DNA of 64,000 bases from Kryptolebias marmoratus (Eukaryota; Chordata; Actinopteri; Cyprinodontiformes; Rivulidae). Below the pieces are notes generated by a model. That model was not told the origin of the DNA, did not search any database, and was given only the letters and a program-made list of their open reading frames with translations. The stretch spans positions 19,634,777 to 19,698,776 of the forward strand of contig NC_051443.1 of the NCBI RefSeq assembly GCF_001649575.2, read 5' to 3'. This document shows positions 28,601-40,985 of the stretch, one piece after another. The position numbers and the translations under genes are program-made. Within the stretch, counting starts at the first letter, position 1, and each line of letters starts with the position of its first letter.

Positions 28601-29034
28601 ACAGTCTTTTTCAGCATAACAGGACACTGTAAGAACAGGCATATACTGTAGCTGAGTTAAGGAGTTTGTTGAACCCATTGATTGTCGTGAAATAAATAAA
28701 TAAAAAAATAAGTAAAAAAGGATCGCAGTACAAAACTAGTTCAGCTTGTGTTAGTTTATGGCTCATCACATTTTTGGCTGCATTACCTGGATTAGCCACG
28801 CAGTCAAGGCCATATTTAAAGTCCCTGAAGCCTCAATCAACAAGGTTTTGCTTCAAACAGACAGATATACCAGTTTCCTGACAGTGTGAAGATCAGGGAT
28901 ATCAGAGGAAATATCTATTTCAAGGTGCTGATGAAGAAGGAAAGAGGAAAGAGTATATATTTAACTTAAAAGATACTTTGAAATCTTTTCCCTAAATTAA
29001 AGATTTACAGTGAAGAAAAGAAAACTTTTTTTTT

Positions 29035-29050
29035 GTGTGTGTGTGTGTGT
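29035..29050. repeat. (GT)8 microsatellite
   Basis: Eight GT units following a T run. Confidence 0.95.
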
Positions 29051-32000
29051 TTGTGTGGGGTTATCTTAAACTCAGATGTTTGTTGTCTTAATAGACCATT
29101 TATTGACCATTTCTTATAAAGAAAAGAAAGGCCACTCAGTTCATGTAAATTAAAACGCATATGATCAATACTGCAGGAACATCTAACAATCAACTTGACG
29201 TTTGACCTCTGTAAGAAATCTATTTCAGTGAAAACAGCATCACTGGTAAGCACATGGAAATAAGATGTTTGGATGATTGCATAAAAGGATTAGGGCACAT
29301 ATTAAAATATTTTTATATACAATTTTCTGCTGCTTTCACGTAGCATAAACCAATTGAAGAAAGCAATGATTTTCATTCAAATTAGACCACCTGGGAAGGT
29401 AATTGCTTTGTTTCTCTTATCCATCATCCAAAATACAGTTCAGAATACTATTTACATTTTCAAGGGCACCCAGGAAACCACATGCATTGGTACCCACACA
29501 TGTAAATTTGCATCTTATTTCTTTTGCACTCTGTAATATTCCGGCTCCTTCCCCAACACACACCTTAATCTTTCCCCTTTGCTTTATGCAGCTGAGTGGC
29601 CTCCTTTTAGCATTAACTGAACCAATGGCAAAACAAAAGAATTATGTCCAGCTGTTCAAAAAACAATGTAATAGTGATGGTGTTTTCCCACTTAATCAGA
29701 TAAACCTAAATAATTGCATTTTATACATGCACACACAGAGATATCCTCAGCAGGCAGGCTATTAACATCCTTTGGTCTTCCTGATGTGTGGAAAGTTCCT
29801 CCATTGGAATCAGATTGCACCAAAGGGACCTTTGATTTAGCTCGAGTCGTAAATGCAGTCCTACAAGCTCCTGCTCCGTATGGCCATTGATTATATGCGT
29901 TTATTCAGCATGTGAGCTAAGCTCAGTGCAATCAGTAAGAACAGCACAAGGCCCTCTGACCTCTCCACCGTAAACTGAAGAGGACTGATTATTGAACTCC
30001 TTTCTCATTCATTCTTTTCTCATCATTGTTCTGTCAATGACTCAGACTCCTAACGACTTCATGGAATGGAAAAAAGCTGCCTGAAAGACATGTATTCACT
30101 GACCAAAACAATGCATGTTAACGTGGCCTTGCAGTTTACAGAGAAAAGGACATAGTGGATTTATATCTGTCAAAACTACATTTTTCAAAATAAAACGTAA
30201 ATTTTTTTTTGTTTGTTTTGTTTTCTTAAAATCTGCACCTAGAATATAATATATATCCACTACAGGATGCTTCCACTTATCAAATGCATGTTTAAATAAC
30301 AGATTTATCTTATTTACTATATAAGAGAATTTACACATAAGAAGCCAAACAATAAAAGTCATGCATTTCATATTGAGGGTAAAAAAGTGTGGTAAAAGCT
30401 GTCACAGAGAGGGGGAGAAGTGATGAGAGCAGAGAAAGACTGTTACCCTTATGCAGCCTCTGGCGATTATTACCATATTATGAGAGCAATCAGTCAAATT
30501 GGGTTAAAATGTAAATGTTGTTTCAGTTCCAATTAGTGCTTTAGAATGAGAACAGAGTATGCATAAAGTGCAGCTTCCACCTGACGCTGAATGAGAAACT
30601 ATTCAAGTGTAATAAATGCATTTGTGTTGCCAATACAACTTGCATTTTTTCCCGCTGAAAACTGGAAAAAGCCTTAAATTGTACACAATCACCACAGATT
30701 CATGGTGCACAAACAAGATCATTACCTTAGTATCCAGCTAAAAGTAAAATATTTATTCTTTTATTTATGGTGCTGAAAGTTGGCTTTTATGGAAAACAAG
30801 ATCAAACAACGTGTCTTCACTCAGCTGTATTGCAGATACAGCTGGGGTCATTTTGTTGCCTCATTGATACAACTGTCTGCATTCGTTCTGCTTTAAACTG
30901 GCCAAGGCTGGTCCTTTTGTTAACCAGACTGTACTGATAACCACAGTGGCTGTCTTCTCGACATATCTAAAGCTTTATTGTTCTCTTTATTGATTATTTT
31001 TTTTGTCTTCTTGCTGTCAAAGTCTGATTTTATCAATAGCCGTTAATTCCCTTCCTGAAGTATGCATGACAATAAAAACACAAACTAATATACAAATATT
31101 CCCAGTCTCATTTATTTTCTTCTCTAAAAAGGATGCTTTATTTTTGCCATGACAATGATCATCTATTATTATAACTTTAGCTCATTACCTGAGCAACTAA
31201 AGACTAACATTACAACCTACAGGTTATTCTCTAAATCTAAACAGTAATGTTGTTAAGCAATTAAATTTCCTGAAATAATTAGTAGTGGTTGTTGTATTTT
31301 GTCCAACAGCTTTAATGGTGCCTTTTGTTTTCAATTTTTTTTTCTACAATTTATTTTTGTACCACCAATCTGAACTTTTTGATAATTGGTACAAATGGTA
31401 CAAAAAGTTACCAAAGGTACCATTACCGTGAGAATGAAATTTAGTCTGTTTGGCTAAATCTGACACAGTTACATGATAAACTTAAGTACCTGTGTTGAAT
31501 AATGTGGATTATCCTTTTGAAAATAAAAAGTTTGTCCAGTTAAATCATTAAAATAACAAATAAACTATTGACATAGGCAGCTTATAATTATTTTAAAATA
31601 AAAAAAATATCATGTTTTACTTAAAAAAAAAAAATTAAAACAAGTAGGATGGCAAAACCACAACCCATTGTTTTGCTAAGGCTTCTATGATTAGGAATTA
31701 TCCTGTAAATACATGTCTGAACAAAAACTTCATTGAAATAAATCCATTTATTTTTCAGTTATAACAAAAAGTAATTGCCATCCCTTATAGGCTTACAGTG
31801 GTCCAAAAGGAAACGTTGCTCTTTTATAATTACCTATTTTATCATCAATATGGAGAGCACTGCAGCATCATGAGATCCATGCAGTTATGATTTGTTTCAG
31901 TTGAAAGTCAATAAGAATACTGAATTATAAACCCAGTACTGAGGTTCACAACTACCTCAGCAAATAATCTCCTATAAAAATGAAAAATCGCATATGATGT

Positions 32001-33411
32001 ACAGCGCCGGAAGGGAATCTTGTGTGGAGATATAACAATGCTTAGCAAAGGCAATCTCTTCTAACTAGAATCTTTATGGGCTATTTATGTGAGAATTGTG
32101 ATTTTCTTCTTTCCTGGGAACATAGTATGCAAATCATACCATTTTAAAACAAGTCTTCCATTCAACACACACATACACACTCACTTTGTTGCTTCCTTTA
32201 TTTCACAGAGAGACCCGCAGAGGCTCATGTCACTCCCTCAGCAGATGGCTGGGGCAAACAGACAATGACAAGCCTCGATTTCACTGACGCTTAAACAGGA
32301 TTTCACCAGCTGTTGGAAAACAATTTGAATCTTTAACCTATTTTCAAACCGGAGCTTCCACACTGAGCAGACTCAGACAAAGGAAAAAAATTTAAAAATT
32401 AAATGAACTGACAGAACTCTTTGTGCAACTTCCTTGCAAGATTTGTTGAAATCCCAATGCCAGGATAAGTTTCTTTACGCCACTGATGAAACTGTAAGGC
32501 GGCTAAACTTTAATTCGGTTCATCCCGGTGTTTTGCGGCTTTGTCAGTCAGAGGTGAGCTTGTGTTGTTGTTTATCGAAAGCAACCTTTTGGTTTACAGG
32601 CTTGCATCATGGTGTAGGTGTTCTGAGACTTCCCTGTCAGTCTTTTTTAGAGTAAACCTCACTCCCACATGCTCACAGTAGGAGTCCTCTCTAGCAGCAG
32701 CAGATAAACTAACTGTGGTGGCATGTTTCATGATCCCTCACACTTTGAAGGTGAAAATATGCCGGAGGGTTCTCGTTGTTCACTTTGTTTATTTGTTTAG
32801 GGTTTTGTGTCAAACAGCACACACTGGCAGGACGAATCTTTACAGTGAGAATAAAACATCTACGTTTGGCATTGCGCATGTGCGTATAGTCTTGTTTGTT
32901 GAACAAACAACACGGAACATCTCTGAGCACTTTTCTTTACAGTATTTAATAAAAATGTCTAAATCTGGCTGCAGAATGCTGGAATGCTGTCTGTAACATG
33001 AGATAAAATGTCTTTGTTAAAAAAAAGATATGAAAAACTCAGCTAAGGAGATTCGCTGAAAGGATTCCTGCCATGCAGGGTGAGTCAATAAAATCTGTTG
33101 TGATTTTTTTTTTCCAAACACTGCAGTGAAGAGCTGCAATCAAACAATCAGGTTTAGCAAGAATGTTTTTATTTAAGCTGTCTGATTAAAGTACGACTGT
33201 CCAGGAATATGAAAGGAGCTAAAAATAAATCATGACAGAATGTCTTGTATTTTTATTTTTTGTCAGTATGCTACAGCTGATATATCTGACCAAAAAGCCT
33301 TTCAAAGGACATAAAATTAGTTCTTTTTTTCTCATTATTGAACTCAGTTCTTCTAAGTAAAACAACCAAAATTAAAGGCGTATCATTTCTTGAAGGAATA
33401 CATATTGCCTG

Positions 33412-34100
33412 ATGCCTTTCAAAGTTTTAAAATAAGATAATTTTATGTTGAGAAATAACAAAGCTGGAGCCATTTTGGTCAAACTTTAAAAATACTGTTA
33501 TGCAGAACTTCATGCAATATAAACAGATGCCTTGCTTGGAATATGTGTTTTGAATGACTTTGACCAAACAAATTTAAGCACAATATCTGTAAAATAACTA
33601 AATGTTTTGGTTTTAATAATAATATTTGGCTGTGGCTGCCATCTTGAATTTGATTTGCTACAAAAGGTAATCAGTTGTAGGGGCACATTTAGTGACTATT
33701 TCCTGAAAGTTTTATAAAAGTCTGTTGAGTGGTTTATGAGATATTTAACTAACAGACAAGAGAGCAAAGAATATTTTTTATGGCACATTTTTTAAATTCT
33801 TGAGCAATCAGTCTCAGCTACTACCATGCCATATTTTAGGTCAACGTCTGTCAAATTGACTGAGTTATAGCCTTTTTTGTGTTTTTTTAGAGTCAGTTAG
33901 CTGTGGCAGCCATCTTAAATCAGGTTGACTCCAAAATGGAATCAGTTGTATATGTACACCCCATGATTGCTTCCTGCAAGTTTTATTAAAATTGGTCCAG
34001 AGGTTCATGAAATATTTAGCTAACAGACATTCTCCAAAAACACATACAGATATGGGTGAAAACATTGTCATCTACATTCGCTTTTCAGCAGTGGGTGATA
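33412..34100. mobile_element. internally repeated interspersed element, copy 1 (two units)
   Basis: Two related units follow each other. Their cores are near 33629-33762 and 33898-34029, each with 'gctgtggc.gccatctt', then 'atcagttgta', 'tgattgc/tgactatt..ctg.aagttttat' and 'catgagatatttarctaacagaca'-type blocks. The element ends in 'cattcgcttttcagcagtg'. The same structure with a single unit recurs at 35431-35858. I see no coding capacity. It resembles a repeat family I associate with fish genomes, but I cannot name it. Confidence 0.7.
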
Positions 34101-35430
34101 AAAAGAAAAATATTACAATTAACCTATTAAATTTCCTAAATGCACTCACTAAACAGGCATAAATTAAGTTCACAGAAATATGTCTTAAACCTCCTGCCCT
34201 GCAGTCAGCCTCCTGCTCCCTCTTTATCCTCAGATGGTGTGGTTTCACAACCAAGCTTTCCTTGTTATGCAAATAAAATTCTTGTAAACAAGCTACAATT
34301 AAATGCTCATTATATGTAAAATCTTAGCCCAACAGCCTATGTGTTTTGAACTTGACGAAACTCCATATGCATCAGTCTCAGCCTCCACACAGTAAAGGAT
34401 TGTGGGTATTCAACCAAAGGCAGATAAAACATGCGGGGAGTCCTTCTAATATGTAACACTGCAGAGCTATTAGAAATTATGCTACAGGCAGGTCAATTTG
34501 TGACGTGTAAAAAGCACGAGCTGAGGCGTGAAACCTCTATAACGAAACAGAATGGTGCAAAAATGGTCAAAAACAAAGATGGAAAAGTTTGCGACCCTGG
34601 CCTGTTCATTTTACTCTTAATCAACCTCACTGTAAACCAGTGTCTGCCTTCATAACATCTGCAGAAGAAAGATGAAAGAGTAAAGGATGAATGGTGTCAC
34701 AGAGTCATTTCCCAGATGATTAGGTGAAAGGCTTTGGATACCTAATAAGTATTCCAACAGAGCATATAGTCACTCTAATGGCTTTCTGTGGCAGATCATT
34801 TCCAGGAGATCAGGTTCTGTCATTAAAGGTGTACTAAGCTGCTGCTGTTGATAACAGCTGTCAAACCTGTTTTTTTGTTTGGTTTTTTTGCTTTAAATAA
34901 CACAATATCCAATGCACCTTAGAAGCAAGATTTCAAAAATTGCATCAAGATGAAGATAAATAAAAACAAAGGAGAAAAAAAAAACGTCATTATGCATATA
35001 ACTTGCCTTTTGGAGTAACCTTGTTTAAAAAACAAACAGCTTATCCAACTTCTCATGGCATTTTTTTTATTTTTCATGATTAAAGTTCAGAGAATCACAT
35101 TTCACATTGAATATTGCCAATGATTTCAGCATGATGACAGCAGCTTATTGAGGAAGTGAGACGTAAGGCTCATCTCATTTGACTAATTTCTACCTCTTTG
35201 TCTCTACTCTCGTCTGTCCTGTTGCCTATGACCCTGAAACTGGTCATAGACATTATTTTGAAGGATGTCTTCACTAAAAAAAAAAAAAATCAACTAGGAA
35301 AGAAATAATAGAGACAAGAGGAGGCTACAGGACACCCATGTATACTATGTCTTTTTAGCATGTTTGAAATGGACATGATACAATAATGAAAAACTGAATA
35401 AAAATTTAAAAGTCTGAGGGGATGTCTGTC

Positions 35431-35858
35431 ACCTGCCACCTTTCATGCCAGTGTTTTAGACTAAGATCATCTTATGTTGATAAATGACAAAATTATAGCC
35501 ATTTTGATCAAATGTGTGCAATCTCGTGCAGTATCTTATGTGATCTGTTAGCGCTTGGAGTATGCGTTGTGAATGACTGTCAGCTATCAAAAAAAAAAAC
35601 ACCAAATTTTTCCTCAATATCTGTAAAGTTAACAGAGATATAGCCATTTTTATGTAAGCAAAGGTTGATTAGTTGTAGTAGCCATCTTGATAGGCGTGAT
35701 AAGTTAATCCGTTGTACCTGTACAGCCAATGATTAATTTCTTAGAGTTTCATTGAAATCTGTTCAGTAGTTTATGAGATATTTAACTAACAGACAGACAC
35801 ATGAACACGTACACAGACCCAGGCAAAAACTATATTCGCCTTTTGGCAGTAGGCGATA
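35431..35858. mobile_element. internally repeated interspersed element, copy 2 (one unit)
   Basis: It shares with copy 1 the start region (cctttcat... then 'cttatgttgataaatgac' and 'tagccattttgatcaaa'), a single 'gtagccatcttga' to 'atttaactaacagacagac' core (35672-35795) and the end 'tattcgccttttggcagtag'. It is in the same orientation as copy 1 and about 1.3 kb away, so it could be an independent insertion or a local duplication. Confidence 0.7.
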
Positions 35859-38800
35859 ATGAAAGATATTGCAAACATTGCATAAAACTTATACAGGCAC
35901 AAATAAAACAAAAATGAAGGGTGGAAGACAATTTTTTTTATTTACTTCCAATTAGAATTTTTCACATAGAGAACATGAATGCTTTTTGCAATGCTTACAC
36001 AAATTAGATACAGTCTACCACAGAGCACTGAGGTTCATATGAAATCTTTAAACCTTTACTTTTCTTCACATGTTGTTTGTGTGGGTTGAAGCAACTGATG
36101 CATATTTACACAGACTCAACAGCTGTCACATTTTTCTCGGCAGAGAGCTTTTCTGTATTTGCCATACAAAGCTATTTGCTTGCCCCTGTATAACCCACCA
36201 ACATTTATCCTTAAAAATGTATGAGAAGTGATTGTCTTTGCTCCCAAGACTTTTCTCAGAAACCTGTACTGAATTGCAAAAAAGGGTGCTTTTGTGTTTG
36301 GAATCATCTGCAAAGCCGCTTGAATCTCAGGGAGCCGGTCTTGCCATATTGTCAGCGAAGTTTCAACAAACTTTTCACTGTACGAATGCAGGGGCTGCAA
36401 TGGCAGACGGAAAAATAAGATGAAAAAAGTAAAGATAGGAACAACTTTGAAGTTAGTGGATGATATACTGCACTGAAAACAGAACTGATCAAGTTACTTT
36501 TTGGGCTACTGACTTTTTGGTTAGTGAGTATTTATTTCACCTAAGTGATACATATTTTCAACTACTTTGCTTTTTCTTTGTTTAAATTCATTATCCTTTT
36601 TTGTAGTAAAACAGTTTAATTGACAAAATGCAGATAAAAAATATAGATTGAGTTGGTTTTAATAATTTATTTTTTTAAACATACTTTTCTTTTTTAAACA
36701 TGATTTTTTTTAAACATTTGATTTACAAGTAAAGCCACAACCTTTTTGAAAAGTGGAAAACTTTAAGATCTTTTTTTTTTTTTAAAAAAAGAGAGCAATA
36801 CAAACACCATCTGTTTATGAGAGAAAAAATAAAAGAGACCAGCCAAAATGATCAGAATTGTGGTTAATCTAAGGCTTGATTCATCACCATCTGCTTGGAA
36901 AAACTTTGCCTTCCCTTGAGCAAATTTTGCTGATGACCCCTTGTTTAGAAACACGCAGTGAATTTGAGTCATAATTGATGTTACACCTGGTTTTCTTGTA
37001 CCAACAAGTCAAAATGCACTCTAATCTAAAAGTCAAACGGGAATATAAAATAGGGTGTTTCTTACACAATGGCATGGTCTATTTATATCACATTATGTGG
37101 TGATTTTTTTTCTCAAATGATATCATACCAAAAATACCTTTTTATTGCTTGTTTAAGGTATTTGTGATCTCATTTGGGCGGAAATCCTGTGGTAGCATCT
37201 GTAGGAGGGACTTTTCCTGGAGTTATTGGTGATAAAAGAAGGTTTTATTAGTGTGCAACACACTTATTTGACAAAAGAAGCTAAGTAATAATTGATTAAA
37301 ACAACACATTTGGTGTGGTGCTTGTGGTTATTTTGTGACAATCTAAGGCTTCACTGACTGAATTTTAGAAAGGAGAGCAGAAAAGAGCATTCTATCCACA
37401 AGACTGAACTGAATAATGTCAGCAAAACAAAACACATTTCACTTTAATAGCACACACATATATTTGCCTCACAGATGATTGTCTTTGGTAAATAATTTCA
37501 GACAATATGCAGTGACAACACCTGTGTTAGAGTTAATAAAAACAAACAAACAAAAAAAACGTTTCTTTTTTTTTTAAGCTTCATAAAACAAAGTAACTGC
37601 CCTCATATGTTTCACAGTAGCCTAGTCCACTGGCCATTGTTCAGAAAGTTTTCCACAAACAGCTTTAGATGCCTCAGAATAGTGACTCTGCAAATGATAA
37701 CCTAAAACAAGCAAGGCAGACAACATTATTAACTTCTGCAGCCCAAGACTATAAAAGGCATATATAACTGTAACACAACTCATTTTAGCACCAGTAATAG
37801 CTGTAAGAATTAACTCTGTCTCTTAATGCAAATATGTTTAGTGAAGCTTGAGATAAAAGGGAATGCTTTGTCCACAAATAAAAATCGAAAAACCTTCTAA
37901 ATTTTTTTTTTTTTTTTTACTGATTTGTTTACTGCTAAGGCCAGAATGTATGAAGGCTTGCATGTTTACAAAATACATAACCTCTTGACAAAACCACCCA
38001 ATTTATAGCTTGTGTCCTTGCCATAGGATGGACCTTTGTTGAGACCAGAATAGCAAAGCAGAACACCTGATTCCATATATTATGACCTTGTTTTTGAGCA
38101 GACCTGTATAATTCAGTGTTTCTTCTCCACAGTGGGACAGCAAAAGAGAAACATGTGAATTACAGATGACTTGTCATTCATCACTGTCATAACCTCAACA
38201 CACAGCAGGAAATAACAAACCAGCCACAGTGTGTCACTTCCTGTGTGCAGCTACTTTGTCTTTGCTGAAAGCCGTTTAGCTGCTGCGATGAATGTCAAAT
38301 ACTGTACACTGACCCTTACACATACACACAGAATTAATTTAATCACCCACACATATATACAAAAATCAGATAAAATCCTTTTGCTGAAAGTGAAAAGATG
38401 CATGCGTCAAAAAGCCTATTGAAAGGATTGAAGTTATTTTAGATTTGTAATAAATTACATATTTTATTGTGTGTCTTAAACTACATAAACAGAATGTTTA
38501 TTATGACAACAGTTTTGAAAGCATAGTTGTATTAGTACAATTTAGACTCAAAAATTCTTTCGAAGTTTGTTCATTTGTTTTTATTTTTCAGATTAGATTG
38601 TTTTTGTGACAATTTTGGGTGCTCGGAAGTTAGATCAGCTTTAAATTTAACAGCAATTTTAAGAAAAGTCCTAGCCTGCAGCTGCATTACCTCCTCCTAC
38701 ACCTCTTCTTAAAATATATATCTATATTCTCCAAAGCAAAAAATAAGTATATTGCAATTGGTTTTTATACCACAGTGAAAATAAGTGACATTAAAAGCTA

Positions 38801-38867
38801 AGTTGAAGACAGGGAATCGGTATTGTGAGATAAGGTGTGTTTTAAATGGGAAATTTTATCTCATAAA

Positions 38868-39250
38868 ATGGGGTGGAAAAGACCAAAATGCAGGTGAACA
38901 AAGCAGAGAAAGCAGGGAGATGACAAAGTCCTTGTTGATTATTGAAAATAAAACTAAAGACAAGGTGCTGCCACAGCGAGATGAATTCAAAAACAAAACA
39001 GAACAAAAATTGGCCCAACCAGCAGGATCTATGAGTAAACAGAGGATCAAACAATGAACTGAGAAAGAACAGGAGGAAATATATTGGAAGAGTGACTGCT
39101 GAGTGATGACACGTGTGCTGATTACTAAGATAATACAGGTGGTATGTGAGGAGCCAGAAATGAGGACTAAGCAGGACATTTAGTGGCAATGATGATAAAG
39201 AATACAAAAATCGAAACCATAACTAAATTTCCAAAACAATAAAACTCAAT
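38868..39250 (-). mobile_element. diverged LTR-like interspersed repeat
   Basis: The order of sequence blocks follows the two solo LTRs in minus orientation. A 'ggtggaaaagaccaaaatgcagg' style start (shown in part: ggtggaaaagaccaaaatg) is followed by an AATAAAAC-like region, a 'gctgccaca' block, a run of purine-rich sequence with 'gatgacacgtgtgctgatta', and a terminal AC-rich part with 'aaaaatcgaaacc'. Ends and target duplication could not be placed, so it is an old copy or a related subfamily. ORFs on the minus strand (38842-39207) are non-coding readings of it. Confidence 0.45.
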
Positions 39251-40053
39251 GTAATCCAAAGGAAATTAGAACAACTACTTAAGGTGTTTCTTGTGATGCT
39301 GTCCATCTGTAAAGCATCAGCATTGTCAAATACCTGTAAAAGAGTTAATAACTTAAAAACACTTCTTATGTAGATGTGTTTTAAGGCACACAAAAAACAG
39401 GCTCTAATCTTTTCAAATAAAATTTTCTAAAGGGATGTAAAATATAGCATATCATCAGTCATTTATTATGTGAATGTAAAAGTGAACATTTCTCTGACCA
39501 ATACATTTTACTGGCTACACTAAGACTATAAGAGCATTGCAGTGCCACAAAAAATTATTTGTTCAAAAGCTGTCATCCATTGCTTAAGGCACCAGCGTAC
39601 TCCATTAGAGGTCAAGAAGTTGGTTTGCGGTCACGTGGTTGCGATATGTTAGTTTTCACATACACCTTTTTCATAGTTCACGAGATACTCAGCTCAGAAG
39701 TCCTGGGAAGCTCCTCCCTCTTCCTACAGTAATTAAATGGCTTTCTTCCCGATGGCTTCTCATATCTTCTGTCCTTGATTTGCTCAAACAGTTGTTAAAA
39801 CAGCTGTATTTTCTAATAGCCGGAGCAGTAGAAGCAAAATGACTCCATTAAAGCTCTCAGGCTTTTCCGCATCAACATGCCCAGAACGTCTGACCAATCA
39901 CACAATACTTGTCTTAAATCCCTATAAGAAAAAGTTTGCCCAGGGCCTTGTGTTGCGAAGCTGCAAACAAAGCTACTACAAGAACAAAATGACACAATTT
40001 TTGTCACGCTACCATGTAAATGAGAGCCGACTTGCACTCTTTAGTGACACTTG

Positions 40054-40082
40054 CCGAAAAATAGTGTTGTGCTATTTTTCGG
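40054..40082. repeat. perfect 11-bp hairpin near the exon C splice donor
   Basis: The arms ccgaaaaatag (40054-40064) and ctatttttcgg (40072-40082) are exact reverse complements around a 7-nt loop. In the minus-strand transcript it lies about 69-97 nt into the intron after exon C, so it would form in the pre-mRNA. Any role in splicing is speculation. Confidence 0.88.
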
Positions 40083-40150
40083 TGGTTCAACCACTTAAAT
40101 ATGTATTTCAGTAGCGTACTTAATTACTAGAAGGATAGATACAGTCCTAC

Positions 40151-40294
40151 CTTTGACTAAAACTGTTCTCTTTCCTGTGGCAGTGCAGGGTAACAACCCG
40201 ATGACCCTCACTTCTGACGTCCTGACTGACCGTCCACATAACCGGGTTACTGGCTCTTGCACCGAGGAACGCCACACCGTCCTTCAGCTTGACC
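40151..40294 (-). CDS. TMEM132: TMEM132-family internal exon (exon C, first of three in window)
   Basis: This exon is 144 nt: one base (G) finishing the previous codon, 47 full codons, then AG carried into exon B. The acceptor is gtgtgtttcag|GG and the donor is CAAAG|gtagga, weaker at +4 to +6 than that of exon A. It encodes VKLKDGVAFLGARASNPVMW and later RVVTLHCHRKENSFSQ. This matches the family pattern of 'V+.K.GV.FL...S...W.V' followed by a strand with a conserved Cys (TLHCHR), in the part of the ectodomain leading into exon B. Splice phases C to B (2+1) and B to A (0+0) fit without any shift, which is the strongest evidence that these are three consecutive exons of one gene. No preceding exon was recognised in the following 23.7 kb to the window edge. 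A perfect hairpin lies in the intron about 70 nt past its donor. Confidence 0.92.
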
Positions 40295-40706
40295 CTGAAA
40301 CACACAAAAACATAGCAGTCAAAAACAAAATAAATTGTTTTTTTCTTTCATCTTCCAAAATATGTTTCGGTTACCAAAGCTCTTCATTCTCTTTTATGTT
40401 GGTTGTAGCAAAGATAGTTTTATCTAATACAAAAACCTTTATTTATTCCTCCTCTATAGCCACCATAGATGTATTCACACACTTAAACTCCAGATCTAGC
40501 AGAGCATATAGTGAAGCCTGAATTTCCTGCTTTTATTGAAAGGTCTGTATATTCACATTTACCCTCTTGACAGATGTCTCACTTCCTGAAAGTTCTAACT
40601 GGAAGCAACATCTCACCTAAATCAGATTGAAAATGTTGTTTAGTAAAAAAAAATGTAGATTATGTGGACAATTTTGTCTTATGTGTTGAATATGGCAAAT
40701 GATCTA

Positions 40707-40985
40707 TACTTATATAGGACCTTTATAACCTTACTGAAGTTCAGCAGAGCACTATACAATGTATTTCTCAATCATCCATGTACATGCTTCCTTATGCAGT
40801 ACTTTTTTACTTATATTTTATATTTTACTTTTTAATATATTTTCACTCATACATCAGTTAGCTTATCGGGGGCAGTTGCCCAAGGAAACTTCAGCATGCT
40901 GCAGAGCCTGGGGATCAAGCCCCCAATCCTCTGATTGGAAGATGACTCTCCTATCACTGGGCCAAAGCTGCCCCAGTGCAAAAGG
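40707..40985 (-). mobile_element. tRNA-like SINE-type interspersed repeat
   Basis: Read on the minus strand it begins 'tggggcagctttggcccagt', close to a tRNA A-box (TGGCCCAGTGA), and continues to 'gggcttgatcccc', a degenerate B-box. It then runs through 'tgaagtttccttgggcaact' to a tail with 'ggtcctatataag'. This layout is common in fish interspersed repeats carrying a polymerase III-like promoter. It is mutated and unlikely to be active. Confidence 0.6.

Larger units (their letters stand above)
16622..40150 (-). other. 23.5-kb intron between exons C and B
   Basis: It is bounded by gtagga (exon C donor) and tttacag (exon B acceptor). Most of it is AT-rich, unannotatable sequence. Recognisable content is a short (GT)n tract at 29.0 kb, an internally repeated interspersed element at 33.4-34.1 and 35.4-35.9 kb, a diverged LTR-like block near 38.9-39.25 kb, and a hairpin at 40.05-40.08 kb. 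GC-richer, possibly conserved blocks occur near 22.6-22.8, 28.4-28.6, 29.8-30.1 and 30.4-30.65 kb. Confidence 0.85.

Noticed and set aside
31360..31430. Cluster of GGTAC/GTACC words suggesting an inverted repeat
   Set aside because: Pairing is interrupted and short; no stem longer than about 8 bp could be built.
40153..40521. 122-codon plus-strand ORF over exon C
   Set aside because: Antisense shadow of the TMEM132 exon; its downstream part is low-complexity.
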